64,000 nt of DNA from Elusimicrobiales bacterium (GCA_041651175.1 JBAZJT010000004.1:100529-164528), one strand, 5' to 3'. Numbered from the stretch's first letter, positions 31,701 through 41,419 are shown. The notes: generated from the letters alone by a model not told the origin. Program-made: numbers and translations.

Positions 31701-34310
31701 CTATTTTGCCACGGTTTTGCCGCCGGGAACATTGGCGTTGACCACGCCGGCGTTCTGTATGGCATCGGCGGTTTCGGCCTGGGTGGCGTCAAAATCGCCC
31801 TGGAACGGGTTGTCCTGCCTGAGGACATTGGTGGCAAGAGTCGCATTGCCCTGCTCTCCGGCGTCGTTGCTGTCCTGCGTTGCGGTTCCCATGGCGGCTA
31901 TCATGGGCGCGGCGGCGGCCATGACGACTGGCATAAGCTGCATGGACTGGCCGCCCATGGCGCTCATCGCGCCGGCGGAGGTGGTGGCGCCCGCCGCCAT
32001 ATATGACTGGCCCACCGCGTTCTGCCCCCACTGATTCTGAAGATTGGACCCCGTGCCAGAAACCTTTGAGCCCATGGCCGCAGCCGCGGCGGCAAGCGCC
32101 ATCGCCGCCGCCATCAGCATCTGCATTCCCGGCATCTGCGCCATCATGGCAAGCATGGCGGCCATCACAATCATCATGGCCGCGGAGGAAAGGTTGTTAT
32201 TGGCCTCATCGGTTTCCGGCTGCCAGGGGGTGGCGTCGGTCTCGGCGGTGTCGGGCGCGACATCCGGCATCGGCGCGGAAACCTCCTTCATATTCGCGTT
32301 ATCCAGCGACGGGCTGGTAACCACGCTGCCGGCTACTGTCACGCCGGAGGCGCCGGCTGAAGACGATGAACCGCCGGACGAGCCGCCCGTCCCCGCCGCG
32401 GCGGAACCTGTGGAGCCGCCTCCGATACCGGAACTGCCGGTTGCGCCGCCGGAACCGCTCGCCGCCGTGCCGCTTGACGCCGAGCCTATCCCGCTGCCGG
32501 AACGCCCGCTTTTCTGCTTGTCCGCGCGGCTTTGCATCCACTGGGCGGCTCCGGCCCCGCTGAGGGACTGGCCCTCCCAGGCGTTATCAGACACGCTGCG
32601 CATGGTATCCACTTTATTTCCAGACGAGTTCTGCGCCAGCAGCGCGCCGACCACGTTAGCCTGGGAGCAGGCATTTGAATTGGTCCCGGAGCATTGGGCC
32701 AGGCCCAGCTTGGAGACCGGAGCCTCGTTGGCGCGGACATGCGCGTTTTTGGTCATGTTATCCATTTTACCCAGATTGGCTTTCCCGAATGCGGAGAGCG
32801 TCCCGCCGGACCCGCGCCCATTCCTGGCGGAATAAACCCTGTCGGACGTGATATCCAGCAAATCGCCGTTTCTGCCGGCTGCCGCGATTCCAAGCGCGGC
32901 GCTGCCGAAACGCCCGCGCAGCGCGCCCTCGGTGGTGCCGGTAACGCCGGTTTCCCTGATTCCGTCCACGGAGCGTTCGCCGGACGAACTGCCGGTTCCG
33001 CGGGAAGCGCCCATCCCGGCGGCGCCTTCCGCCCCGGCAATTGCGCCGCCCGCGCCGGCGCGCGCCGAAGCAGCCGCGCCGCCGACTGCGGCCATGCTGG
33101 CAATGCCCGGCTTAAAGCCCTTTCTCGCGCCAGCCCCGCCGCCCCCGCCCGATGCCCCGGAATCCGCGCCGCCAATACCGCTTTCCCCTGCGGACGACAT
33201 GGCGGAAGAGCCGCTCCTGCCGCCGGCTCCGGCCCCGCCCGCCGCCCCGCCTTTACCGCTTATTCCGCGCGCCACGCCGCCCGCAGCGCCTGCGGCTCCG
33301 GCCCCGCCCGCCGCGGCGCCGCCCGCGCCGCCCGCGCCGCCCGCGCCGCGCAAACCACCCAAAGCCTTGAATTCGCCGAAACCGCCGTTGCCCGCCGCCC
33401 CGCCTGAGCCAAGGCTCAGCACGACACTGGAGGAAAGCCCGCCGAAACGTTTGCCCTCAAATTTCGGGATGTCGGTGCGCGAGGCCGCCGCCGCTTCCGG
33501 CTCCGCGTTTTCCGGCGGCGCAATTTCCCCGGGCGGAGGCGGCACGGGCAGGTCCGGCATCTCTTCCTGCGGCCTCTGCTGGTCCAGCGGCATATCCACG
33601 TCGTTGGTCTCCAGCACCTTGCCGCGGTTGATATCGGCGGCTATCTGCAGCGCGGAGGCATTCTGCTTGTCGCGCATCAGAAGCGGGACATACGGCTCGT
33701 TTTTAAGATTGGACATCGCCGGCGCCACCGGCCCATCAAAGGTAACGCCGCTGTTGCTGCTGTTCATGACCCAGCCCATCACGCCCGCCACCGCCGTAAG
33801 CCCCAGGGCAACGGCTATCTGCCCGAATCTTCCTGCCAGAAGACCGCGCAGCAGAATTCCCGCTCCCATCCCCGCGCCCGCCGCAGCGGCGCCTCCCCCC
33901 GCAAGCGCGCCCGCCGCGCCGCCCGCCGCCGCGGCAGCAGAACCCATCACCACGCCCGCGGAAGAGCCCACCAGTCCGGAAACCCCGGCCACGCCCGCCG
34001 CGCCCGCCACGCCCGCCGCGGCAACGCCTCCCGCCGCAAGCGCGCCCGCCGCGCCGCCCGCCGCGGCATTGGCCATTCCGGCGGTGGCTATGCCCCCCGC
34101 CTCAAGGCCTGCCGCGCCGGCCTGAAGCCTGGCCGCCATCGCCGCGCCTTCCAATTCTATGCCGCTTGCGCCGCCTGCGCCGGTAACGTTGGTTACAACC
34201 CCCGCGCCCGTGCGCGTGCCGCCGAACAGCCACGGCAGAAATCCCTTGCGCTCCTTGTGTTTCTTGTCGCGCCGGGGAATATTAAGATGAGGAAGATCCT
34301 GTTCCGGCAT
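31701..34310 (-). CDS. Large low-complexity membrane protein, cluster gene 4 (unknown)
   Basis: 869 residues. A basic N-terminus (NIPRRDKKHKERKGFLPWL) leads to a 100-residue Ala/Gly segment and a hydrophobic helix (IAVALGLTAVAGVMGWVM). A short ordered part follows (MSNLKNEPYVPLLMRDKQNA), with a Pro/Glu-rich stretch, then long Gly/Ser/Ala low complexity. Near the C-terminus is DATPWQPETDEANNNLSSA, directly followed by a Met/Ala-rich hydrophobic run (MMIVMAAMLAMMAQMPGMQ). A similar D-[SA]-TPW plus Met-rich helix occurs in gene 3. The ATG at 34310 has GGAGAAAG upstream; an upstream TTG (34346) is possible. Four bases before cluster gene 5. Function unknown. Confidence 0.82.
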   Translation of the reverse strand: MPEQDLPHLNIPRRDKKHKERKGFLPWLFGGTRTGAGVVTNVTGAGGASGIELEGAAMAARLQAGAAGLEAGGIATAGMANAAAGGAAGALAAGGVAAAGVAGAAGVAGVSGLVGSSAGVVMGSAAAAAGGAAGALAGGGAAAAGAGMGAGILLRGLLAGRFGQIAVALGLTAVAGVMGWVMNSSNSGVTFDGPVAPAMSNLKNEPYVPLLMRDKQNASALQIAADINRGKVLETNDVDMPLDQQRPQEEMPDLPVPPPPGEIAPPENAEPEAAAASRTDIPKFEGKRFGGLSSSVVLSLGSGGAAGNGGFGEFKALGGLRGAGGAGGAGGAAAGGAGAAGAAGGVARGISGKGGAAGGAGAGGRSGSSAMSSAGESGIGGADSGASGGGGGAGARKGFKPGIASMAAVGGAAASARAGAGGAIAGAEGAAGMGASRGTGSSSGERSVDGIRETGVTGTTEGALRGRFGSAALGIAAAGRNGDLLDITSDRVYSARNGRGSGGTLSAFGKANLGKMDNMTKNAHVRANEAPVSKLGLAQCSGTNSNACSQANVVGALLAQNSSGNKVDTMRSVSDNAWEGQSLSGAGAAQWMQSRADKQKSGRSGSGIGSASSGTAASGSGGATGSSGIGGGSTGSAAAGTGGSSGGSSSSAGASGVTVAGSVVTSPSLDNANMKEVSAPMPDVAPDTAETDATPWQPETDEANNNLSSAAMMIVMAAMLAMMAQMPGMQMLMAAAMALAAAAAAMGSKVSGTGSNLQNQWGQNAVGQSYMAAGATTSAGAMSAMGGQSMQLMPVVMAAAAPMIAAMGTATQDSNDAGEQGNATLATNVLRQDNPFQGDFDATQAETADAIQNAGVVNANVPGGKTVAK

Positions 34311-34342
34311 AACTTTCTCCTGGCGCGGCGGATTCCGCCGCG

Positions 34343-36502
34343 TCAAATTATGCTTGCCGCCGCCGCTCCGGTTGAGGCTCCCAGTTCCGAAGTGTTGGCG
34401 CCCACCTGGCCGGAATCGCTCTGCCCGAATCCGCTGGAATCCTGGCCTCCGATGTCCGATATGCCCTGGGCCGCCCCTTCCGCGCCGGCCTGCGCCTGCT
34501 TGGCCTGAGGTTTGGTCTTCTCGTTTGAGGCCAGCATCTTGGCCAGCATCATCAGCAGCAGAGCCAGCATCAGCAGCATCATGGTTTTGTTCGTATTATC
34601 TTCCCACGGGGTTGAATCCTGCTGGCTGGGCTGCGGAATGGTGCCGCTGACCTCCACCGGATACGAAACATTGGCATTGTCCCCGCAGTTGCTGAGACCG
34701 GGCGGCACGTTGGCATTGGACGAACTGACGCCTCCGCTGGTGGCAGCGCCCTGTCCGCCCGCGGAACCGTTTTCAAAAGCGTCCACGGCAGCCGCCTTGG
34801 ACACGGACAGATCGCGCGATTTCGCGCCGGACATAACCCTGTTCACGGCCACCACCTGGCCGTATGCGGTGCCGGCATTAGCCGAGCCGAAGCTGGGGGT
34901 GCTGGAACCGGCCAGCTTGCTGTTTCCGCCAAACGCCGAGGAACGGGACGCTTTTCCCGCAACGCCGGAAAGAGCCCTGCCCTGCAAGTCCCTGGCCATG
35001 GCCGAGCCCGGAGTTGACAGGCTGCCCAGAGCCGCCTTTACAACGCCGTCACCGTCGCCGGAACCGGAGCCGGAGGCTTTCTTCCCGCCGGACGCCTTAT
35101 CCATTATCCGGCCCGCCTCCGCGGAGGCGTCTGTGAATACCTTGTCGCCCGACTTGCCCGCCTTCGCCTCAGTGCGGGTGCCGCCCCCCGGCTGGCCGGA
35201 ACCGCTCTCCGCCGCCTGGGCCGCCTTGTCCCGCGCGCCGCCGGAGGCCTCGGACGAAACAGACTCCGCCGCCAGCCCCGCCTTTTCCGGGGATTTGGAA
35301 TTGGGCGACGCGTGCGGAAGCCCGCCTGCCTCGGCCTCGCTGAATCTGTCTGAGGTGGCGCCGCCTCCCGCTCGCGAGGCTGCATAATCGCCAACGGAGC
35401 CGGAGCCGCCGCCCTGCGTTCTGGCGGCCGCCGCGCCGGCCACCGAGTAGGAACCGCCGCTTTCAGAGCCGGCCCTGGCAGCCATCCTGGAGCCGGAGGC
35501 GCCCCGCGCGGAGCCGCCGCCGAAAGAGTTGTCGGTTTCCGTCTTGCCGTAGTCGGCGTTTGTCACGGAATAATACGGCGACCGCGACGCGAAATTACCC
35601 GAACTGCCGCCGGATTGTCCGTAAGCTCCCGCCCTGCGGGCGCCGCTGGCGCGGGCGGACGAACCGCGCCCCGCGTCTTTTGCCGAAGAGGCAAGCACCG
35701 CCCTGCGGTCTTCCATCGGCGCGGCCACCGGCTGGAACTGCTTGCCTATGCCGCCGGACATCCCTCCCCCGCCTGAAAGCCGCCCGCTGCTGAGGCTGCC
35801 GCTTAACTCGCTGTTAAACCCGGCGCTCTTTTTCATCGCCGGCACCACCGGATTGATGGCGCCCGCGCTCTCCGCCACCGGAGCCGGCGCGCCGGAAACC
35901 GGCGCCGCCGGCGCATCCACCCGCCCGTCCGCGCCCGGCGCCGGCGCTGTCTCAGAGAACATGCCGTCTTTCTTGACTTCCTGGCGCACAAGATCCAGGG
36001 ACGAGGCCGCCTTCTTTCCGCGCTGCGACTCAACCGTGCTGGCGCGCTCCTGCGCGGCGTCGCTTATCATGGACTGATACGCCTGATTCTGGAACAGCCC
36101 CTCGCGGTAATGCGCCGGAGAAGAAGAACCCATCATGTTGTACATCGCTCCCGCGCCGGCAGTAAGCAGCGTCGCGCCAAGCAGCACGCCCATCACTGCG
36201 GCTTTGCTGCCCAAAAGCGCGCCCAGCCCCCACAACCCGGCGGAGCCGCCTCCCAGCGCGCTGCCGGCAAGCCCGCCCAGCCCGGCCACACCGGCAAGCC
36301 CGCCCGCCGCCGCGCCCATGCCCCCGCCGGCAAGCCCGGCTATTCCGCCGGCGGAGCCGGCCACGGACACCAGCCCCGATATCGCGCCGCCCCCTCCGGG
36401 CAAAGCGGCAGGGGTTATGGGTATAATGGCCTTTTTTTCCTTGCTTTTTTTGCCGAAACGGCCAAGGCTTTCGGTATTTACATCCAAATTGTCAGAGTCC
36501 AT
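34343..36502 (-). CDS. Large low-complexity membrane protein, cluster gene 3 (unknown)
   Basis: 719 residues. The start is well defined: AGGAGG five to six bases before the ATG. A charged N-terminus (GRFGKKSKEKKAIIP) precedes a Gly/Ala region with a helix (LLGSKAAVMGVLLGATLLTAG). A short ordered part (YREGLFQNQAYQSMISDAAQ) is followed by about 450 residues of Gly/Ser/Ala with scattered Arg. Near the end are QQDSTPWEDNTNKTMMLLML and a Met/Leu-rich helix (ALLLMMLAKMLASNEK). The tail is Gln/Ala/Gly-rich. The TPW motif and helix parallel cluster gene 4. No enzymatic motif. Confidence 0.82.
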   Translation of the reverse strand: MDSDNLDVNTESLGRFGKKSKEKKAIIPITPAALPGGGGAISGLVSVAGSAGGIAGLAGGGMGAAAGGLAGVAGLGGLAGSALGGGSAGLWGLGALLGSKAAVMGVLLGATLLTAGAGAMYNMMGSSSPAHYREGLFQNQAYQSMISDAAQERASTVESQRGKKAASSLDLVRQEVKKDGMFSETAPAPGADGRVDAPAAPVSGAPAPVAESAGAINPVVPAMKKSAGFNSELSGSLSSGRLSGGGGMSGGIGKQFQPVAAPMEDRRAVLASSAKDAGRGSSARASGARRAGAYGQSGGSSGNFASRSPYYSVTNADYGKTETDNSFGGGSARGASGSRMAARAGSESGGSYSVAGAAAARTQGGGSGSVGDYAASRAGGGATSDRFSEAEAGGLPHASPNSKSPEKAGLAAESVSSEASGGARDKAAQAAESGSGQPGGGTRTEAKAGKSGDKVFTDASAEAGRIMDKASGGKKASGSGSGDGDGVVKAALGSLSTPGSAMARDLQGRALSGVAGKASRSSAFGGNSKLAGSSTPSFGSANAGTAYGQVVAVNRVMSGAKSRDLSVSKAAAVDAFENGSAGGQGAATSGGVSSSNANVPPGLSNCGDNANVSYPVEVSGTIPQPSQQDSTPWEDNTNKTMMLLMLALLLMMLAKMLASNEKTKPQAKQAQAGAEGAAQGISDIGGQDSSGFGQSDSGQVGANTSELGASTGAAAASII

Positions 36503-36533
36503 AATAGCCTCCTAAACCCGGACGGCGCGGGCC

Positions 36534-38348
36534 TCACGAGTACTTGCCGCTGTTGACCCCGCTGTTCATATCCTGCTGCTGCTGATTCGTGTCGCCGAAA
36601 ATCCCGTCGTTGCCCAGTATCGCGCCCATGGCCATCTTGACTATCATAAGGATGATCTCGTTGACCAGCTTCTGCTGCGGGCTCTCCTGCGGCTCGGACG
36701 CGGGCGGCGGCGTCGGGGTGCTGATGGTCGGCGGCGTGGGATAGGAAATTTCCTTTGTGCCCATCATGTCGCTGTTGGGAACCATGCTCTGCAACTGCCC
36801 GCCCGTGGAAGAGAATATCTGCCCCGCCTGCTGCGCGCTGGCCTCCATCCCGTCCTTGAAATGCTGCGGCATCTTGTCAAACGCGGACTGCGCCTTGCTG
36901 CGCGCATCCTCTTCGGAGCGCGAGGATGCGGCGGTCTGGCTGGACTTGTTGCCCTGCACAAGCGCATCCATCGCCTTGCCGCCCTGCCTGTCCTCCGGCT
37001 TTGAATCCGGCCTGGAGCCGGAGACGGGCCCCTTGTCGGGATGTGCCGCGCTTTTCGTCTCTCCGGCGCCGAAAAAGCTTTTCGCCTCAGGCTGCCTGCC
37101 GTCGCCCGCGGAGGGCTGCCCGCCGGCGCGCAACTGCTGAAGCGGCGCCTGCGCCGGGCTATACTCGTTTCTGGCCGGTCCCGTCCTGGCCAGCGCGTTC
37201 GCGCCGGCCTGCGAACTCTGGCCGCCGGCAGGCTGTCCCGCTCTGCCCGGCTGGCCTGCGGCATCATACAAAGTCTGGCTCCGGGTGGCCGTTCCCGCGG
37301 CCAGCGCAGCCCTGGGCGCGCCCCTGTCCGAAGACTCCGCCGGGGCTGACTGCCTCGCGGCGGACGCCGCCTGCCTTCCCTGCTGCTGGGGCTGCGTCTG
37401 CCCGGAAGCTCCTTGCGCGGCAAAATTTCTGGCGGGGGCGCTTTCCCCTCCCCTGACCGGAGAATGCGCCGCGAAGGATTCGCCGCTGGCCTGAGCGTTA
37501 TGCCCGCCCGGTTTGGCAACGCCCTGTTTCACCCCGCCCTGCGCGCCCGCGCCGTATGAAGCCTGTCCTCCGGGCGCGCCTCCGCCGGACATCGGCCCCT
37601 GTTTCGAGGAAAGCTGGCCCGCCGCCCCGGAAGTATTCTGATACGGCGCTGTTTCCCTGGCCTGCTGGCCGGACTGCCTGCCGTAAGCCGGCCCGCCGGC
37701 CTCGCGCAGCGGTGGCTGGTTTTTCGCTGACGCCGGCTGAGTCGTGATTTTATGTCCGCCGGAGGTGTTGGCGCCGCGCATTGCAGCCGCGCCGTCGGCT
37801 GCGGAAGAGACGGACGCGCCGGACCGGCCCGCCAGCGGCGACTGCGGCCTGAGTTCGGCCCCGCCCTGCTTTGAAACGCCGCCACCCATGCTGGCGCCCA
37901 TCAGCTTTCCCCCGGAAGAACTGCCCCCGGAACCGCCTATGGACGGCATCATGGACAGCCGCTTGGCCGCCCCTCCGGCCCCCCCCCCGGCTCCGGATGC
38001 GCCGTACGCCGCCGATCCTCCCCCGGCAGCCGCGGGCTGCGGCGCCACCGCCGGAATATCAACACGGGAAGGAGTTCCGGGCGCTTCCTCAAACTGTATT
38101 CCGCCGGAAAGGCCGGCATTGTAAAGGGATGAGCCTGCCGCAGACTTTTCGGACGATTGCCCGTATTGCGAAAAATCCTCCCCCAGCGAACGCAAATCCA
38201 CGGCCCTTCCGCGCATATTTGCCGGACTTGGCTCGGAATTTTTGTCGGTAAGCGGCAGCGAAACCCACAGCCCGACAAGCACCGCGATAATAATCCCCGC
38301 CACGGCGTACTTGCCTGTCTGGAATTGCTGGGGCAAAAGTTTTTTCAT
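36534..38348 (-). CDS. Large low-complexity membrane protein, cluster gene 2 (unknown)
   Basis: 604 residues from the ATG at 38348, with GAGGA eight bases upstream; a longer in-frame start at 38420 is Arg-rich and less likely. The N-terminus MKKLLPQQFQTGKYAVAGII ends in a single transmembrane helix (AVAGIIIAVLVGLWVSLPL), with no cleavage site, so a signal anchor with most of the protein outside. A long Ser/Gly/Gln/Ala low-complexity region follows. An ordered-looking end (AFDKMPQHFKDGMEASAQQA), a Pro/Thr stretch and a hydrophobic segment (LVNEIILMIVKMAMGAIL) close the protein. No known domain. Confidence 0.8.
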   Translation of the reverse strand: MKKLLPQQFQTGKYAVAGIIIAVLVGLWVSLPLTDKNSEPSPANMRGRAVDLRSLGEDFSQYGQSSEKSAAGSSLYNAGLSGGIQFEEAPGTPSRVDIPAVAPQPAAAGGGSAAYGASGAGGGAGGAAKRLSMMPSIGGSGGSSSGGKLMGASMGGGVSKQGGAELRPQSPLAGRSGASVSSAADGAAAMRGANTSGGHKITTQPASAKNQPPLREAGGPAYGRQSGQQARETAPYQNTSGAAGQLSSKQGPMSGGGAPGGQASYGAGAQGGVKQGVAKPGGHNAQASGESFAAHSPVRGGESAPARNFAAQGASGQTQPQQQGRQAASAARQSAPAESSDRGAPRAALAAGTATRSQTLYDAAGQPGRAGQPAGGQSSQAGANALARTGPARNEYSPAQAPLQQLRAGGQPSAGDGRQPEAKSFFGAGETKSAAHPDKGPVSGSRPDSKPEDRQGGKAMDALVQGNKSSQTAASSRSEEDARSKAQSAFDKMPQHFKDGMEASAQQAGQIFSSTGGQLQSMVPNSDMMGTKEISYPTPPTISTPTPPPASEPQESPQQKLVNEIILMIVKMAMGAILGNDGIFGDTNQQQQDMNSGVNSGKYS

Positions 38349-38543
38349 AGCCTGTTCCTCTGCAACCGCTCCCGTAACCGGCCCGCCGGCGGTATCACGC
38401 CGGTCGCGCGCAGGACGCATTCATCCTCTCCGCCGCAGCCTCCGTCCTAGCGCCGGCGCGCGCGGGACGACTTTTAGTCTAATCCGGCTGGGGTCCGTTG
38501 TCAAGACCCGTTTTCCCGTCTAAAAACCGCCGGCGGCGCGCGC

Positions 38544-41327
38544 TCATATCGTCGCAGAGCCTCCTCCGCCGGAACTGCCGCCGGAGCCGCTGCCGGAGCC
38601 GCTGTCCGAACCGCTGCCGGTATCTCCGCCTTCGCCGTTTTTTTCCTTCAGCTTTTGGTCGGCTTCCGGCGGGGATTCGGCTGAGAGGGTGTTGCCGTTC
38701 TTGTCTATGACGGTGGTCCAGCCGTCGTCGGTTTCCTGCACGTAATAGCCGTTGCCTTCATCGTAGGACAAAGAGTAGCCGTTGCCCTCGGCCCATTCGT
38801 CGGCGGTATTGAGCACTTCATCCGGCGGAGAATCGCCCATACTCATCATGGTATCGGTATTGCCATCCGAGCCCCATGCCGAATTGTCGGAACCGCCACC
38901 GGAATCTCCGCCTGAACCACCACCTGAACCGCCGCCCGAACCACCACCTGAACCGCCGCCTGAACCACCACCTGAACCGCCACCCGATCCGCCGCCTGAA
39001 CCGCCGCCCGAACCGCCGCCTGAACCGCTGCCTGAACCGCTGCCGGAGCCGCTGCCGGAGCCGCTGTTTGAGTTGCTTCCTGAACCTCCAGCGCTGCTGA
39101 GCATGGAGGAACTAAGCGAATCCAGCCCGGAGGATTTGGATGATTTTGAACCGGAACTGGCATTGCGCATCCCGTCAGCCAGTCCGCTCAGGGCGGAATT
39201 GGTTACGCCGGAGGCGGGGTTGAGCGACCTCTTCATCACCTGGTTCAGAGTGGAATTCAGCGGATCGGACTGGGTGGCTTCCTTATTTATCGCCAGCCCC
39301 GTGGGCGCGGGCGCGTTGACCGGTCCCATGGGAGGAGGCATCGTCATCGGCGGAGCCTTCATTTTCTCCATTTCGGTCGCCACGGGAGCGGTATTGGACA
39401 TGCGCGGATTATGCTGCAGCGCGCTCGCCATGCCGGACATGGACACTGCGGCGCTGCGGCGTTCGCCGGTGCTGTAAAAGCCGCCCGCGGTATCGTTGCG
39501 GCTGAAACCAGACTGCGTCGCTGCCGCGCCGCCGGAAAACAGTTGAAACGACCTGGCAGCCCGGCTTTCCCCGCTTCCCGAAGGCGCGGAACCGGAAAAG
39601 CCAGCCGGTATTGAGGCGCTTTCAGAGCGCGCTCCCCCAGCAGACTGGGACAATGTCCTGCCCTGCTGCTGGGACGGCGCGGCGGCTGCGCGTGCGGCGC
39701 CGGAAAGCTCCAGCGAAGAGCCTTCCTCCGCAGCCAGTCCGCGAGCGCCGCCCTGAGTCCGGCGCGGCGTCCCTCCGGCGGCGGAGGCGGAATACGCCAC
39801 GCCCGACCGGCCGCCGGATTCTGTGGAGTAGTCCTGTCCGGAACCTGCCGAACGCGCCTGCCCGCGGGAATAATCCGCAAAACCGGCGAACTGATTCGCA
39901 GTCCCCGCTGAACGCATCGCGGCGCTGCGGGACTGCGGCGTTTCACCCGGCAGGCGCTCCGCGCCAAGGCGCAACTCGCGCTCCGAAACATGGGAAACCG
40001 CCGCTGCCCGCCCCTGCGCGGCAGACTGCGCATATGACCCCTGTTCCACCGCTCGCGGCACCGAGGTAAATCCCTTTTCAACCTGAATGCTGTTGTCCCG
40101 CTGCTGCTGTTGCGCCCTTACGTCCGCAGCCTCGCGGGAACTGGCCATTCTGTCCATGGATTGCAGCGGAGAACCGGCATACGACACCGCCGTCTCCGTT
40201 CTTCCCGCGCCGTAAGCTGCGTCCATGCCCTGCCTGCTTTCCGCCGCGGAGGAGGCACCCGCCGCCGAAACAGACCGCACCGCCATTCTGCGCAACGCGG
40301 TCAGCGAACGGATGTCCGCGCCATCCGGAGACTGCTGCCCGCCGGACGGGCCGCTAACCCGCGCGCCGGAGCCGCCGGACGAACCGTTAAGAGTTCCCCT
40401 GGGAGCCGACGATGACGTTGAAGAACTTCCGGAGGACCGGGAACCGCCTTCAGCGGCCCCCGCAATGGTCCCGGACGCGGAGGTCCCGCCCGCGGAGGCA
40501 ATCTTGCCCATGCTTGACGAGGCGGCCATTTTGGGTATATTGGTGTTGCCCCCCGGGCGGTTTAACGCCGTGGAGGAAGCCGGTTTTCCCGAGCCGCCGT
40601 CCCTGGAACCGGCGCCGGAGGAAACCGCACGGCTGCCTTCCGCCGCCGCTGAATATGCGCCCGCCGCGCCCCGCCCCGCCGCGGCCCCTGCGGCTGCCGC
40701 CGCGCCGCCCGCGCCCGCCGCGGACGCGCCGCCGGAGAGGCCCGCGCCCTCCCGGCTGCCGGAGAGGCCCGCCGCAACGCCGCCGCCGTCAGCGGAACCG
40801 CGCTCCGCCGCGCCGCCCTGAAAACCTCTCTGCCCGCCGCGCAGCGCGCCGCCTTTGCCCGCGCCGGAGGAGCCCGCCCTGCCCGCCGCGGCGCCGCCGC
40901 CGCCGGAACCGGCCCCGCCGGATGAGTTGCCGGCGCTTTCGGCAAACAGCGAGCCGCCGGAGCCTATCCTGCCGGAAAGGCCGCCGTTGCCGGAGGTGGT
41001 GGAGCCTACGGCGGAAGCCCTAAGTTCCGCCGGGGTGAAATCCGCGGGCGGCACCGTCCACGACATCGGGCCGCGCCGGCGCGCCGCCTCCTGCGCCGCG
41101 CGGTTGAATTTGGCATCGTCGCCGAAAGGCTTGTTGTTGAGAAGGATGGAGGAGACATTGGGCCGGGCCACCGGTATCGCGCTCCAGCGTTTTTTGGGCG
41201 GCGACGCCATGTCCACCGCCTTCTGGAAACCGGCGAAAAAAGCCACGCCGCTGCCGGCCCCTACCAGGCCCAGTATCAGGAATACCAGCGGTCTGTTGTC
41301 GTGGTCGCGTCTTTTCTTGTCCGCCAT
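38544..41327 (-). CDS. Large low-complexity membrane protein, cluster gene 1 (unknown)
   Basis: 927 residues. A basic N-terminus (MADKKRRDHDNRPLVF) and a single transmembrane helix (LVFLILGLVGAGSGVAFFAG) precede a short ordered segment (RPNVSSILLNNKPFGDDAKF; MSWTVPPADFTPAEL). Then come about 650 residues of Gly/Ser/Ala-rich sequence with frequent Arg, a (GGSG)n array and a compact acidic segment (DEWAEGNGYSLSYDEGNGYY). It ends in Gly/Ser. It is the first gene of the five-gene set; a promoter lies at 41384-41412. The 123-base gap to cluster gene 2 contains no gene and may include its leader. Confidence 0.82.
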   Translation of the reverse strand: MADKKRRDHDNRPLVFLILGLVGAGSGVAFFAGFQKAVDMASPPKKRWSAIPVARPNVSSILLNNKPFGDDAKFNRAAQEAARRRGPMSWTVPPADFTPAELRASAVGSTTSGNGGLSGRIGSGGSLFAESAGNSSGGAGSGGGGAAAGRAGSSGAGKGGALRGGQRGFQGGAAERGSADGGGVAAGLSGSREGAGLSGGASAAGAGGAAAAAGAAAGRGAAGAYSAAAEGSRAVSSGAGSRDGGSGKPASSTALNRPGGNTNIPKMAASSSMGKIASAGGTSASGTIAGAAEGGSRSSGSSSTSSSAPRGTLNGSSGGSGARVSGPSGGQQSPDGADIRSLTALRRMAVRSVSAAGASSAAESRQGMDAAYGAGRTETAVSYAGSPLQSMDRMASSREAADVRAQQQQRDNSIQVEKGFTSVPRAVEQGSYAQSAAQGRAAAVSHVSERELRLGAERLPGETPQSRSAAMRSAGTANQFAGFADYSRGQARSAGSGQDYSTESGGRSGVAYSASAAGGTPRRTQGGARGLAAEEGSSLELSGAARAAAAPSQQQGRTLSQSAGGARSESASIPAGFSGSAPSGSGESRAARSFQLFSGGAAATQSGFSRNDTAGGFYSTGERRSAAVSMSGMASALQHNPRMSNTAPVATEMEKMKAPPMTMPPPMGPVNAPAPTGLAINKEATQSDPLNSTLNQVMKRSLNPASGVTNSALSGLADGMRNASSGSKSSKSSGLDSLSSSMLSSAGGSGSNSNSGSGSGSGSGSGSGSGGGSGGGSGGGSGGGSGGGSGGGSGGGSGGGSGGGSGGDSGGGSDNSAWGSDGNTDTMMSMGDSPPDEVLNTADEWAEGNGYSLSYDEGNGYYVQETDDGWTTVIDKNGNTLSAESPPEADQKLKEKNGEGGDTGSGSDSGSGSGSGGSSGGGGSATI
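38891..39066 (-). repeat. 12-bp tandem repeat encoding Gly-Gly-Ser-Gly
   Basis: About 14 imperfect units of a 12-base repeat (GGTTCAGGCGGC on the coding strand, with third-position variants) inside cluster gene 1. It encodes a flexible (GGSG)n linker and is expected to vary in length by slippage in steps of four residues. Confidence 0.85.
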
Positions 41328-41383
41328 GACATACCTCTGCCCTGCTGAAAACGCCCTCCGGGCTTTCCATCAGTCCTACCATA

Positions 41384-41412
41384 AGTTTACCGCCTCAAAC
41401 CGGCGGGCGCAA
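41384..41412 (-). promoter_or_regulatory. Promoter of the five-gene low-complexity cluster
   Basis: On the minus strand TTGCGC (41407-41412), a 17-bp spacer and TAAACT (41384-41389). A leader of about 50 nt with AGAGG follows before the ATG at 41327. The -35 is the same TTGCGC seen at 16114 and 19768. Confidence 0.5.
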
Positions 41413-41419
41413 CAGGAAT

